Assembly: GCF_024213665.1 (NCBI RefSeq)
Contig: NZ_JANAVP010000033.1
Coordinates: 866 to 64,865, forward strand
From: Streptomyces sp. A3M-1-3
GTDB lineage: Bacteria > Actinomycetota > Actinomycetes > Streptomycetales > Streptomycetaceae
Direction of reading: 5' to 3'
DNA length: 64,000 nt
Under the pieces are notes generated by a model. That model was not told the DNA's origin. It was given only the letters and a program-made list of their open reading frames with translations, and made no database searches. Positions 17,794 through 28,633 of this stretch are shown here, piece by piece (position 1 is the stretch's first letter; every line of letters begins with the position of its first letter). Both the position numbers and the translations under genes were made by a program.

Positions 17794-19596
17794 TCAGCCC
17801 CCGTACGCGCCGCTGGCCGTCAGCCGCAGCGCCGTGTCGATCAGCGGGACATGGCTGAATGCCTGCGGGAAGTTCCCGACCTGGCGCTGCAGCCGCGGGT
17901 CCCACTCCTCGGCGAGCAGGCCCAGGTCGTTGCGGAGCGCCAGCAGCTTCTCGAACAGCCGGCGCGCCTCGTCGACGCGCCCGATCATCGCGAGGTCGTC
18001 GGCGAGCCAGAACGAGCAGGCGAGGAAGGCGCCTTCGTCTCCCTCCAGGCCGTCCACGCCCGCCTCGTCGCCGGCCGTCGGATAGCGCAGCACGAAACCG
18101 TCCGACGTGGACAGCTCGCGCTGGATCGCCTCAATCGTGCCGATGACCCGCTTGTCGTCCGGCGGCAGAAAGCCCATCTGCGGAATGAGCAGCAGCGAGG
18201 CGTCCAGCTCCCTCGACCCGTAGGACTGGGTGAAGGTGTTGCGCTCCTTGTCGTAGCCCTTCTCGCAGACGTCGCGGTGGATGTCGTCGCGCAGTTCGCG
18301 CCACCGCTCCAGCGGCCCGTCCGCGTCGCCGGACTCGATCAGCTTGATCGTGCGGTCGACGGCGACCCAGGCCATCACCTTGGAGTGCACGAAGTGGCGG
18401 CGCGGGCCGCGCACCTCCCAGATGCCCTCGTCCGGCTGGTCCCAGTGCTTCTCGAGATAGCGGATCAGCTTCAGCTGAAGCAGCGACGCGTAGTCGTTGC
18501 GCGTCAGGCCCGTCATATGGGCCAGGTGCAGCGCCTCGGTGACCTCGCCGTACACATCGAGCTGCAGCTGGTGCGCGGCGCCGTTGCCGACCCGGACCGG
18601 CGCGGAGTTCTCGTAGCCGGGCAGCCAGTCGAGCTCCGCCTCGCCCAGCTCCCGCTCGCCCGCGATCCCGTACATGATCTGCAGGTTCTCCGGGTCGCCC
18701 GCGACCGCGCGCAGCAGCCACTCGCGCCACGCGCGGGCTTCCTCGCGGTATCCGGTGCGCAGCAGCGAGGAGAGCGTGATCGCCGCGTCGCGCAGCCAGG
18801 TGTAGCGGTAGTCCCAGTTCCGTACGCCGCCGATCTCCTCCGGCAGCGAGGTCGTCGGGGCCGCGACGATCCCGCCGGTCGGGGCGTACGTGAGCGCCTT
18901 GAGCGTGATCAGCGAGCGGACCACCGCCTCGCGGTACGGGCCGTGGTACGTGCAGTGCTCGACCCAGTCCCGCCAGAAGTCCGAGGTCGCCTCCAGCGAG
19001 CCCTCCGGATCGGGCAGCGCGGGCGGCTCCTTGTGGGAGGGCTGCCAACTGATCGTGAAGGCGAGCCGCTCACCCGGGGCGATGGTGAAGTCCGAGTACG
19101 TGGTGAGGTCCTTGCCGTACGTTTCGGTCGGGCTGTCCAGCCACACCGAGTCGGGGCCGGCGACCGCGACCGTACGCGCGTCGACCTTGTGCACCCAGGG
19201 CACCACACGCCCGTAACTGAAACGCATCCGCAGCGCCGAGCGCATCGGCACCCGGCCGCTGACTCCCTCGACGATCCGGATCAGCTGCGGCGCGCCGTCA
19301 CGGGGGGGCATGAAGTCGGTGACCCGGACGGTGCCGCGCCGGGTGTCCCACTCCGATTCGAGGATGAGCGAGTCCCCGCGGTAACGGCGGCGGTCGGCGC
19401 GCGGCGGCTCGGTGCCCGGGGCGAACGCCGGACCCATGCGCCAGAAACCGTGTTCCTCCGTACCGAGCAGTCCCGCGAAGACGGCATGGGAGTCGAAGCG
19501 GGGCAGGCAAAGCCAGTCGGCCGTGCCGTCCCGGCAGACCAGGGCAGCGGTCTGCATGTCTCCGATGAGTGCGTAATCCTCGATGCGCCCGGCCAC
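17794..19596 (-). CDS. GH15 family glycoside hydrolase (trehalase/glucoamylase-like)
   Basis: The 600-residue protein has the N-terminal trehalase-like domain (IEDYALIGDMQTAALVCRDG) and the GH15 alpha/alpha barrel signature GGVRNWDYRYTWLRDAA, with AEEWDP near the end as the likely catalytic base segment. Actinobacterial members of this type include trehalases, so trehalose hydrolysis is plausible but unproven. GTG 19596 is preferred because GGAG lies 6 bases upstream; the ATG at 19602 overlaps that site. The long reading frame upstream of the start is antisense to pyrG and not coding. Confidence 0.88.
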   Translation of the reverse strand: MAGRIEDYALIGDMQTAALVCRDGTADWLCLPRFDSHAVFAGLLGTEEHGFWRMGPAFAPGTEPPRADRRRYRGDSLILESEWDTRRGTVRVTDFMPPRDGAPQLIRIVEGVSGRVPMRSALRMRFSYGRVVPWVHKVDARTVAVAGPDSVWLDSPTETYGKDLTTYSDFTIAPGERLAFTISWQPSHKEPPALPDPEGSLEATSDFWRDWVEHCTYHGPYREAVVRSLITLKALTYAPTGGIVAAPTTSLPEEIGGVRNWDYRYTWLRDAAITLSSLLRTGYREEARAWREWLLRAVAGDPENLQIMYGIAGERELGEAELDWLPGYENSAPVRVGNGAAHQLQLDVYGEVTEALHLAHMTGLTRNDYASLLQLKLIRYLEKHWDQPDEGIWEVRGPRRHFVHSKVMAWVAVDRTIKLIESGDADGPLERWRELRDDIHRDVCEKGYDKERNTFTQSYGSRELDASLLLIPQMGFLPPDDKRVIGTIEAIQRELSTSDGFVLRYPTAGDEAGVDGLEGDEGAFLACSFWLADDLAMIGRVDEARRLFEKLLALRNDLGLLAEEWDPRLQRQVGNFPQAFSHVPLIDTALRLTASGAYGG

Positions 19597-19727
19597 GTGC
19601 ATCTCCAGTCGAACGGCCACGTCGCCCCACGGGGCGCTTACTGCGGCGCCCCGAAGGGCGCTCTCTGCGGTCAAGGGTCGTTGACGAGCTCTTGTTCCGG
19701 GCGGGCGGGGGTGGTGCCTTTTGCCGG

Positions 19728-19755
19728 CCTGCTCGGCAGCGAGTGTCCGAGCAGG
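19728..19755. promoter_or_regulatory. Inverted repeat in the GH15/pyrG divergent region
   Basis: The 465-bp gap between the two divergent starts has no gene. It holds a perfect 9-bp inverted repeat, CCTGCTCGG and CCGAGCAGG, with a 10-base spacer, a possible operator. TACCCT at 19926-19931 is a possible -10 box for pyrG, but no convincing -35 was found. Confidence 0.35.
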
Positions 19756-20061
19756 ATACGACGCACCATGATGGTCCGCGTGACGCTCCCGGCAACGCGA
19801 CTGCTCCGAACGGGTGAGCCAAGGGTGACACGATGCCGACCGGATACCGGACAGGTGCCCAGCGTGACCGCCGCGACGCGGGCTGTGCCGGGGCGTGGCC
19901 GGAAGCGGTCTGCCCCTCGCGCTGATACCCTGGTACCCCGTGGACCGGTGCACTGTGTAATTTCGGCAGGCCCCGAAACCGCAGCGACGGCACCTCCCGA
20001 AACCCCGGGCCGGCAGCCGGTACGCACCCCACCTCGCGACCACGGGAGCCCCCTCTTGGCG

Positions 20062-21726
<1,665 letters not shown>

Positions 21727-21744
21727 TACGGAGCGATACGGTTG

Positions 21745-21779
21745 ACCGGGGTACGGGTCTTCGAGACCCGTGCCCCGGT
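21745..21779 (+). terminator. Rho-independent terminator of pyrG
   Basis: A 15-bp stem (ACCGGGGTACGGGTC against GACCCGTGCCCCGGT, one G-U pair) closes a 5-base TTCGA loop and is followed by TTTCTGT. It lies 18 bases after the pyrG stop and just before the NUDIX gene. Confidence 0.88.
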
Positions 21780-21808
21780 TTCTGTATGTGGGAGGACGGA
21801 CGATTTTC

Positions 21809-22435
21809 ATGAGCATCAAGGACACCGCCGAGGAGTGGCGGGTCACCGCGACGGCGACCCCCTTCCGGGGCAACAAGACCAGCGTCCGCACGGACGACGT
21901 GGTCATGCCGGACGGTGCGGTCGCCCGCCGCGACTACCAGGTCCACCCCGGTTCGGTGGCCGTCCTCGCCCTCGACGAGGAGGGCCGGGTCGTCGTACTG
22001 AACCAGTACCGGCACCCCGTGCGCCAGAAGCTGTGGGAGATCCCGGCCGGCCTGCTCGACGTACCGGGGGAGAACCCGTTGCACGCGGCGCAGCGAGAGT
22101 TGTACGAGGAGGCGCACGTCAAGGCCGAGGACTGGCGGGTGCTGGCCGACGTCTACACCACGCCCGGGGGCTGCGACGAAGCGGTACGGATCTTCCTGGC
22201 CCGCGATCTGTCGGAGGCGGCGGGCGTGCGCTTCGAGGTGGCCGAGGAGGAGGCGGACATGCAGCTGGCGCGGGTGCCGCTGCCGGAGCTGGTCCGCGGT
22301 GTGCTCGCCGGCGAGCTGCACAACAACTGCCTTGTGGTGGGCGTCCTCTCGCTCAGCGCGGCACTGGCGGGCGACGGTGTGGACGCGCTGCGCCCGGCGC
22401 AGGCGCCGTGGCCGGCGCGGCCGTTCGAGGCGTAA
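21809..22435 (+). CDS. NUDIX hydrolase (ADP-ribose pyrophosphatase-like)
   Basis: The 208-residue protein carries a NUDIX box (GLLDVPGENPLHAAQRELYEEA) after WEIPAG, and its layout (HPGSVAVLALDEEGRVVVLNQYRHPV) is that of ADP-ribose pyrophosphatases, which split ADP-ribose into AMP and ribose 5-phosphate. ATG 21809 follows GGGAGGA. Nearness to NAD and ADP-ribose genes 10 kb away is suggestive only. Confidence 0.85.
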   Translation: MSIKDTAEEWRVTATATPFRGNKTSVRTDDVVMPDGAVARRDYQVHPGSVAVLALDEEGRVVVLNQYRHPVRQKLWEIPAGLLDVPGENPLHAAQRELYEEAHVKAEDWRVLADVYTTPGGCDEAVRIFLARDLSEAAGVRFEVAEEEADMQLARVPLPELVRGVLAGELHNNCLVVGVLSLSAALAGDGVDALRPAQAPWPARPFEA

Positions 22436-22453
22436 CGGGGCCATGGGCGGTAT

Positions 22454-22483
22454 GGATCAGCTGATCTGACGATCAGTTGATCC
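22454..22483. promoter_or_regulatory. Two adjacent GATC-flanked palindromes forming an inverted repeat
   Basis: GATCAGCTGATC (perfect 12-bp palindrome, 22455-22466) and GATCAGTTGATC (22471-22482) lie 16 bp centre to centre. Together they make a 13-bp inverted repeat around TGAC with one mismatch. They sit after the NUDIX stop and about 50 bases before the NB-ARC gene: either a double operator for that gene or a terminator without a T run. Confidence 0.5.
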
Positions 22484-22529
22484 GATCGGGGGATGTGCCC
22501 GCCCTGCTCTGCAGGGATCGTCGCTCAGC

Positions 22530-25079
22530 GTGAACTACGCTCGGAATTCCCCGACCGGAGTCCCCGGCGGGCTCGTGCGCAGGTGGACGGGAGCGTGGCC
22601 CGTGGCGGAGCAGGCGGTGGACACCAACGGCCCGGAGGCGGTGTCCGAAGCGACGGATACCGAATGCGCGCCGGACGGGTCCGCGGTCGGCGCGGCGCCC
22701 ACGAACGCCGGTCCGGCCCGCACCGCCGGACGCCCCGCGCATGGCCCGCAGGAACGGGCGCCGGAAGCGACTGACCGGCCACCGGGCACGGCTGCGGTTA
22801 CGGCCCCAGGAGCACCCGTACCGGCAACGACACTTGCTCCGGCGCCCGATACGCAGCGCCGTTCCGCCCCGGCCGCGGCCGCCGGCCCGTCCGCACCGAG
22901 TACGACACCGTCGCCGCCGGGCACGGCCCGGGGTGCGTCCGCATCCGCGCCGGCCCCCGGCCCCCCGCCCGCCGCGCCGGACCGGTCCGCAGTGAGTGCG
23001 GTGGCCGGGCCGGTGCCGGTACGGGCGGGTGAGCCGGCGCGGGCCGGGGTGTCTGAGCCCCTGCCGGGTGCGGGATCCGCCCGGTCCGAGGCGGAGCAGC
23101 GCGGCGGGGGGTACGGGGAGTTTGTCGGGCGGCGGCGGGAGGTGCAGGCCCTTCGGGCCGACATCGAGCGGGCCGGACTCGACACCATCTCCGGGCGCAA
23201 GGCTCCCCGTGCCCGGGTCCTGCTCATCGCCGGGCGGCCCGGATCGGGGCGGACCGCGCTCGCGGAGGAGCTCGCCGGGCAGCTCGGCGGCGACTACGCG
23301 GACGGTGTGCTGTACGCCCGGCTGACCGACCCCGGCGGGGAACGCGTTCCCACCGACCGCACCGCCCGCGAACTGCTCGACGCCCTGGACCTCCCCGCGC
23401 CGCCCGGCGCCGGCGCGGACGAGCTGGCCGAATCGCTGCGCGAGGCGCTCGCCGCACGCCGCGTGCTGCTGCTCCTCGACGACGCCGCCGATGCAGAGCA
23501 GGTGGACCTGCTGCTGCCCGACAATCCGGACTGCCTCGTCGTGGCCACCGCGCAGGGCCCGCTGACCGGCATCCCCGATGTCCGGCCGTGCACACTGGGC
23601 GGCCTGGACACCGCTTCCGCCGTGGAGCTGCTGAGCCGTTTCACCGGCTCGGTCCGGATCAAGGTCGACCCGCGCGCCGCCGAAGGGCTCGTGGAGGAGT
23701 GCGCGGGGCAGCCCGCCGCGCTCGTGCTGGCGGGCGGATGGCTCGCCGCCCGGCCCAAGGCGTCGGTCGCGGACGTGGCCAGGCAGCTGCGCGCCACGCC
23801 GTCCGCCCTCGGGCCGGTCGGCCGCGCCTTCCGGCTCTCGTACGAGAGCCTCGTGCCGCCCGCCGCGCGGATACTGCGACTCCTGGCGCTCGCGCCCGCC
23901 GGCCTCGTCGACGCGCACACCGCGTCCGCCCTCTCCGGCTGTTCGGTCTCGGCAGCCCAGTCCACCCTGGACGACTTCACCGCGCTCGGGCTGCTGCGGC
24001 CCGACGGGTCGACCCCGCCGCAGTACACGGTTCCCGGCTGCCTCGCGCCACTGATCCGGGCCGCGATGGAGGCACAGGAGCGCCCGGCGGAGGTGCAGCT
24101 CGCCCGCGCCCGGATGCTGGAGCGGACCGTACGGCTGCTGCAGTCCTGCCGGGCGATCACCGAACCGGACGGATCGGCCGCCCGGCGCAAACTCGCCGGA
24201 CTGCCCCGTGCGCTGCGCTTCCCGAACCAGCAGGCAGCCGCCGGCTGGCTGCGGACCCGCCGGCCGGCGCTGCTGGCCTCGGCGGCGGCGGCCGTCGCCG
24301 ACGGCGAGCTGGACACCCTGGCGCGGCGGCTGGTGTCCGCCCTGGTGCGAGCGCTGGCCGCGCACCGGGGGACCGAGGCCGCGGCTCCCGACCTGTACGG
24401 GCTGCACCGGCTGGTCCTCGATGTGGCCGACCGGCGCGGGCTGCACCGGGAGAAGGCTGCGGCGCTGCTGAATCTGGCCGACCTGGACGCCCGGACCGGG
24501 CGTAACCGGGAGGCGCTGGCCCGGTACAGGGCCGCGCTGGACGCGGGACGGGCGGCAAATGACCCGTACGCGACCGGTCGCGCGATGGAATCCGTAGGCG
24601 GGGCGCACCAGCAGCTGGAGGACTGGCAGCGGGCCGCCGACTGGTACGGCAGAGCGCTCACCCAGCGCCTCGCCCGCGGCGAGCGGGCCGACGAGGCCCG
24701 GCTGTACGGACGGCTCGGCACCGTGCACACCTACGCGGGCCGCTACGGCGAGGCGCTGCGGAACTGGCGAGCGTCGGCGGCCGGGTACCGCAGGCTCGGT
24801 GATCTCGCGGGCCATGCGCGGGCGTTGAGCGAGATGGCGCGGGTGCAGGAGTACGCGGGCCGGCCCACGGAGTCGCTGCGCACCTGCCGGGAGGCCGTGG
24901 AGCTGGCGCGGCGGGCCGGTGACGTGCGACTTCAGGCCGCACTCCAGCTGCGGCTGGCCGACACGCTCGACCGGCTGGGCGACCCGGCGGCGGCCCGTCT
25001 GCACCGCGCTACAGCCGAAAGACTACTGGAAGACGACTCCCCAGCCTGCGAAATCCGCAGTGGTTTCGCTGAGGATTGA
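22530..25079 (+). CDS. NB-ARC/TPR signal-transduction ATPase (STAND type)
   Basis: The 849-residue protein has a disordered Ala/Pro-rich first 190 residues, then an NB-ARC-type NTPase: FVGRRREVQAL, Walker A GRPGSGRT (235-242), Walker B VLLLLDDAAD, and a GQPAALVLAGGWLA helix that fits the GxP motif. A winged-helix-like segment (ARILRLLALAPAGLVD) and at least six TPR units (EALARYRAALDAG, RAADWYGRALTQR, EALRNWRASAAGYR) follow. STAND proteins bind a ligand through the repeats and switch by ATP-driven oligomerisation. There is no visible effector or DNA-binding domain. GTG 22530 is the start. Confidence 0.8.
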   Translation: MNYARNSPTGVPGGLVRRWTGAWPVAEQAVDTNGPEAVSEATDTECAPDGSAVGAAPTNAGPARTAGRPAHGPQERAPEATDRPPGTAAVTAPGAPVPATTLAPAPDTQRRSAPAAAAGPSAPSTTPSPPGTARGASASAPAPGPPPAAPDRSAVSAVAGPVPVRAGEPARAGVSEPLPGAGSARSEAEQRGGGYGEFVGRRREVQALRADIERAGLDTISGRKAPRARVLLIAGRPGSGRTALAEELAGQLGGDYADGVLYARLTDPGGERVPTDRTARELLDALDLPAPPGAGADELAESLREALAARRVLLLLDDAADAEQVDLLLPDNPDCLVVATAQGPLTGIPDVRPCTLGGLDTASAVELLSRFTGSVRIKVDPRAAEGLVEECAGQPAALVLAGGWLAARPKASVADVARQLRATPSALGPVGRAFRLSYESLVPPAARILRLLALAPAGLVDAHTASALSGCSVSAAQSTLDDFTALGLLRPDGSTPPQYTVPGCLAPLIRAAMEAQERPAEVQLARARMLERTVRLLQSCRAITEPDGSAARRKLAGLPRALRFPNQQAAAGWLRTRRPALLASAAAAVADGELDTLARRLVSALVRALAAHRGTEAAAPDLYGLHRLVLDVADRRGLHREKAAALLNLADLDARTGRNREALARYRAALDAGRAANDPYATGRAMESVGGAHQQLEDWQRAADWYGRALTQRLARGERADEARLYGRLGTVHTYAGRYGEALRNWRASAAGYRRLGDLAGHARALSEMARVQEYAGRPTESLRTCREAVELARRAGDVRLQAALQLRLADTLDRLGDPAAARLHRATAERLLEDDSPACEIRSGFAED

Positions 25080-25092
25080 TGCTTTGTAAGGC

Positions 25093-25120
25093 TAGACAGC
25101 GAGAAATCCTTCATTAGACT
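25093..25120 (+). promoter_or_regulatory. Candidate sigma-70-type promoter of ald
   Basis: TAGACA (25093-25098) and TAGACT (25115-25120) are separated by 16 bp, about 100 bases upstream of the ald start, in the only AT-richer stretch there. Confidence 0.4.
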
Positions 25121-25223
25121 GGCTCTGCCGCATGTTCCTGCGGTGTACCCCGATGTGCCGTCGCGCATCCGGGTATGTATGGAATTGCCCCGTAAATTCC
25201 CTGAGCCAAGGACCGTGATCGAC

Positions 25224-26339
25224 GTGAAGGTCGGCATCCCCCGCGAGGTCAAGAACAACGAGTTCCGGGTGGCCATCACCCCCGCCGGCGTGCATGAGCT
25301 CGTCCGCAACGGCCACCAGGTCTTCGTCGAGCAGAACGCCGGCGTCGGCTCCTCGATCACGGACGACGAGTACGTCTCCGCCGGCGCGCAGATCCTCGGC
25401 ACCGCCGACGAGGTCTGGGCCACCGCTGACCTGCTGCTGAAGGTCAAGGAGCCCATCGCCGAGGAGTACCACCGTCTCCGCAAGGACCAGACGCTCTTCA
25501 CCTACCTGCACCTGGCCGCGTCCCGCGAGTGCACCGAGGCGCTGCTGGAGTCCGGCACCACCGCCATCGCGTACGAGACGGTGGAGACCGCGAACCGCGC
25601 GCTCCCGCTGCTCGCTCCGATGTCCGAGGTGGCCGGCCGTATCGCCCCGCAGGTCGGCGCGTACCACCTGATGCGCTCGGCCGGCGGCCGCGGCGTGCTC
25701 CCGGGCGGTGTCCCGGGCGTGGCCCCGGCCAAGGCTGTCGTCATCGGCGGCGGTGTCTCCGGCTGGAACGCCGCTCAGATCGCCATCGGCATGGGCTTCC
25801 AGGTCACGCTGCTCGACCGCGACATCAACAAGCTGCGCGAGGCCGACAAGGTCTTCGGTACGAAGATCCAGACCATCGTCTCCAACGCCTTCGAGCTGGA
25901 GAAGGCCGTGCTCGAGGCCGACCTCGTGATCGGCGCGGTTCTCATCCCGGGCGCGAAGGCCCCGAAGCTGGTCACCAACGAGCTCGTCTCCCGGATGAAG
26001 CCCGGAAGTGTACTTGTCGACATTGCAATCGACCAGGGCGGCTGCTTCGAGGACTCGCGTCCGACCACCCACGCCGAGCCGACCTTCCAGGTCCACAACT
26101 CGGTGTTCTACTGCGTCGCCAACATGCCCGGCGCGGTCCCGAACACGTCCACCTACGCGCTGACCAACGCCACGCTGCCTTACATCGTGTCGCTGGCCAA
26201 CAACGGCTGGGTCGAGGCGCTGCGCCGTGACCCCGCGCTCGCCAAGGGCCTCAACACCCATGAGGGCCAGGTCGTTTACGGTCCGGTCGCCGAGGCGCAC
26301 GGCCTCGAGACGGTCGAACTGCACACCCTGCTCGGCTGA
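25224..26339 (+). CDS. ald: Alanine dehydrogenase
   Basis: Reversibly deaminates L-alanine to pyruvate with NAD. It begins KVGIPREVKNNEFRVAITPAG, has the substrate lysine in LLLKVKEP, the active-site His in FTYLHLAA, the NAD-binding VVIGGGVSGWNAAQIAIGMG, and DIAIDQGGCFEDSRPTTH. GTG 25224 gives 371 residues, the normal length; GTG 25215 three codons earlier is possible. A strong terminator follows. Confidence 0.94.
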   Translation: MKVGIPREVKNNEFRVAITPAGVHELVRNGHQVFVEQNAGVGSSITDDEYVSAGAQILGTADEVWATADLLLKVKEPIAEEYHRLRKDQTLFTYLHLAASRECTEALLESGTTAIAYETVETANRALPLLAPMSEVAGRIAPQVGAYHLMRSAGGRGVLPGGVPGVAPAKAVVIGGGVSGWNAAQIAIGMGFQVTLLDRDINKLREADKVFGTKIQTIVSNAFELEKAVLEADLVIGAVLIPGAKAPKLVTNELVSRMKPGSVLVDIAIDQGGCFEDSRPTTHAEPTFQVHNSVFYCVANMPGAVPNTSTYALTNATLPYIVSLANNGWVEALRRDPALAKGLNTHEGQVVYGPVAEAHGLETVELHTLLG

Positions 26340-26367
26340 CGCGTCAACACGCAGCGTCAACCTCACG

Positions 26368-26406
26368 CATCCGGCCGGACCTTGCCTCACAAGGTCCGGC
26401 CGGATG
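26368..26406 (+). terminator. Hairpin terminator of ald
   Basis: A perfect 17-bp stem (CATCCGGCCGGACCTTG and its complement) with a CCTCA loop, 29 bases after the ald stop. There is no long T run, as is common in Streptomyces. Confidence 0.85.
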
Positions 26407-26561
26407 TGTATCGGGATGCTTTGCGAGGCTCGCTCAACTCGCCTCGAACGTAACCCTTTAACCGTTTCGCACACCCGCGAAACTTCGCAGTGACGGGCCG
26501 TACACCCTTGACAGAGGGGTGTTCGGTTGCCGACACATCGTGCCGGGTCCGGCGGATTGTG

Positions 26562-26591
26562 TTGCTGCGGAGCGGTGACACGCCATAGAGT
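26562..26591 (+). promoter_or_regulatory. Candidate promoter of the parA operon
   Basis: TTGCTG and TAGAGT with an 18-bp spacer lie about 75 bases before the parA start. A perfect TTGACA at 26508-26513 in the same 260-bp gap lacks a good -10 partner at 17-18 bp. A consensus ribosome site AAGGAGGT is at 26649. Confidence 0.35.
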
Positions 26592-26666
26592 CGCCAACCG
26601 TCGGCATGGTGCCACGCTGACCTATCGATAAGTTTCCTGGTCACGTCCAAGGAGGTAAGACGACTT

Positions 26667-27827
26667 GTGAATGAGTCGACATTTACTCCCGGGGGTGGTC
26701 AACCAGGAAGTCCTGCGCGGGGCCAGGGCCCTGGCGGGCTCGAGGCTGTCGGCTCCGTCGCTGTCCGCACCTTCGCAAACCACCAGCACATGACGACAGC
26801 CCACCAGAGCATGGACGGCCAACACGTGAACGCCATGGCCGGCGACCGGAGCGGCCGAGAGCCCACCGGCTTCGCCGACTACGAGGAAGTGCCCGAGGGG
26901 CACTTCTACGACCCCGACGCCGAGTACGAGCCCGATCCCGAGTACGCGGCCACCCTCGCGCCCGACGCGGCCCGTCAGCGCCGCGAGCGGATCGGCCCGA
27001 CCGGACGGCCACTGCCCTACTTCCCGATCCCGGGCCCGCTGACCGACCACGGTCCGGCGAAGATCATCGCGATGTGCAACCAGAAGGGCGGCGTCGGCAA
27101 GACGACGTCCACCATCAACCTGGGCGCCGCGCTCGCCGAGTACGGACGCCGCGTCCTGCTCGTCGACTTCGACCCGCAGGGAGCGCTGTCCGTCGGCCTC
27201 GGCGTCAACCCGATGGAGCTCGACCTCACCGTCTACAACCTGCTCATGGAGCGGGGCATGTCGGCCGACGAGGTCCTGCTGAAGACCGCCGTGCCCAACA
27301 TGGACCTGCTGCCGAGCAACATCGACCTCTCGGCCGCGGAAGTGCAGTTGGTCAGCGAGGTGGCCCGTGAGTCGACGCTGCAGCGGGCGCTGAAGCCGCT
27401 GATGGCCGACTACGACTACATCGTGATCGACTGTCAGCCCTCGCTCGGCCTGCTCACCGTGAACGCCCTGACGGCGGCTCACAAGGTGATCGTGCCGCTC
27501 GAGTGCGAGTTCTTCGCGCTGCGTGGGGTCGCGCTGCTGACCGAGACCATCGAGAAGGTCCAGGAGCGGCTGAACCCCGACCTGGAGCTCGACGGCATCC
27601 TCGCCACCATGTACGACTCCCGTACGGTGCACAGCCGAGAGGTGCTGGCGCGCGTCGTCGAGGCCTTCGACGACCACGTCTACCACACGGTGATCGGCCG
27701 GACCGTGCGCTTCCCCGAGACCACGGTCGCCGGTGAGCCCATCACCACGTACGCCTCCAACTCCGTCGGTGCCGCCGCCTATCGCCAGCTCGCCAGGGAG
27801 GTGCTCGCCCGGTGTCACGCCGAGTGA
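26667..27827 (+). CDS. ParA/Soj-like partition ATPase
   Basis: The 386-residue protein has a disordered acidic N-terminus of about 130 residues and a ParA domain with the deviant Walker A KGGVGKTT (140-147), VDFDPQGALS (A') and YIVIDCQPSLGLLT (Walker B). GTG 26667 is chosen for the AAGGAGGT 10 bases upstream. It is distinct from the oriC-linked parA; its partner is probably the overlapping downstream gene, and scpA/scpB follow. A role in chromosome organisation is inferred from context. Confidence 0.88.
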   Translation: MNESTFTPGGGQPGSPARGQGPGGLEAVGSVAVRTFANHQHMTTAHQSMDGQHVNAMAGDRSGREPTGFADYEEVPEGHFYDPDAEYEPDPEYAATLAPDAARQRRERIGPTGRPLPYFPIPGPLTDHGPAKIIAMCNQKGGVGKTTSTINLGAALAEYGRRVLLVDFDPQGALSVGLGVNPMELDLTVYNLLMERGMSADEVLLKTAVPNMDLLPSNIDLSAAEVQLVSEVARESTLQRALKPLMADYDYIVIDCQPSLGLLTVNALTAAHKVIVPLECEFFALRGVALLTETIEKVQERLNPDLELDGILATMYDSRTVHSREVLARVVEAFDDHVYHTVIGRTVRFPETTVAGEPITTYASNSVGAAAYRQLAREVLARCHAE

Positions 27828-28408
27828 GTCTGCCGGGGGCCGACGAACTGTTCCGTACGACCGGGGGGATGGCACTGCAGTCGTCCTCACCGCGGCGTGG
27901 GGTGAACGGCGAGGCGAGGGTGCCGGCGCCGGCCGGCGAGAGCGATCCCCTGCCGGAGCCGGAGCGGGCGACGGCGGAGAGCGGCGAGGCCGCTGAGCAC
28001 TCCGCCGCGGACGCCGACGCCGACTCCGGCGAGCCGCGCAGCAGGGCGGTGGACGCGGCGCAGACCGCCGCCGCGACGGGGCGCCGCCCGCAGGAAGGTT
28101 CAGGCACGCGGCCGGCTTCGGCTCCGGTGGCTCCCGCCGGTGCTCCGGCGGGCGGGCAGCAGCGCCGCCGGGGGCGGGGGGCCAACCGCCGGCCGAGCGG
28201 TCGTGAACGCCACGACGAGAAGATCACGGTCTACGTCTCCGCCGAGGAACTGATGGACCTCGAGCACGCGCGGCTCGTCCTGCGCGGCGAACACGGCCTC
28301 GCGGTCGACCGCGGGCGGATCGTCCGGGAGGCGGTCGCCGTCGTCCTCGCGGACCTGGAGTCACGCGGCGACGCGAGCATCCTCGTACGGCGCCTGCGCG
28401 GGCGCTGA
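27812..28408 (+). CDS. Ribbon-helix-helix-like protein, likely ParA partner
   Basis: This 198-residue protein overlaps parA by 16 bp. Residues 1-130 are low complexity and rich in Ala, Pro, Glu and Arg. The C-terminal 65 residues (HDEKITVYVSAEELMDLEHARLVL and GRIVREAVAVVLADLE) have the strand-helix-helix spacing of RHH DNA-binding domains found in small ParB-type centromere binders. Binding to ParA is inferred from the overlap. Confidence 0.65.
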   Translation: MSRRVSLPGADELFRTTGGMALQSSSPRRGVNGEARVPAPAGESDPLPEPERATAESGEAAEHSAADADADSGEPRSRAVDAAQTAAATGRRPQEGSGTRPASAPVAPAGAPAGGQQRRRGRGANRRPSGRERHDEKITVYVSAEELMDLEHARLVLRGEHGLAVDRGRIVREAVAVVLADLESRGDASILVRRLRGR

Positions 28409-28633
28409 CCGGCCAAGGGGTGTCCGGCCCGTCATGCGGGCCCGGGTGCCCGGAGTGACATCAGCCCCTCCGCGGCGGGCCCCGCATCGCGCGTCGCGGC
28501 CTCCTTCACCTTGCGACACCAGCTGCCGCGCAGCGGGCCGCTCCCTGATTCCGGCCTGACCGGCCGGACACTCCGTCGCCGGTAGCCTGACCGGGCTGCC
28601 CTCCCGTACGAAGCCCCCGCACCCTGGACCGCG

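Noticed and set aside
17851..20061. Long plus-strand frame leading into pyrG
   Set aside because: Antisense to the GH15 gene; CTP synthase homology starts at 20062.
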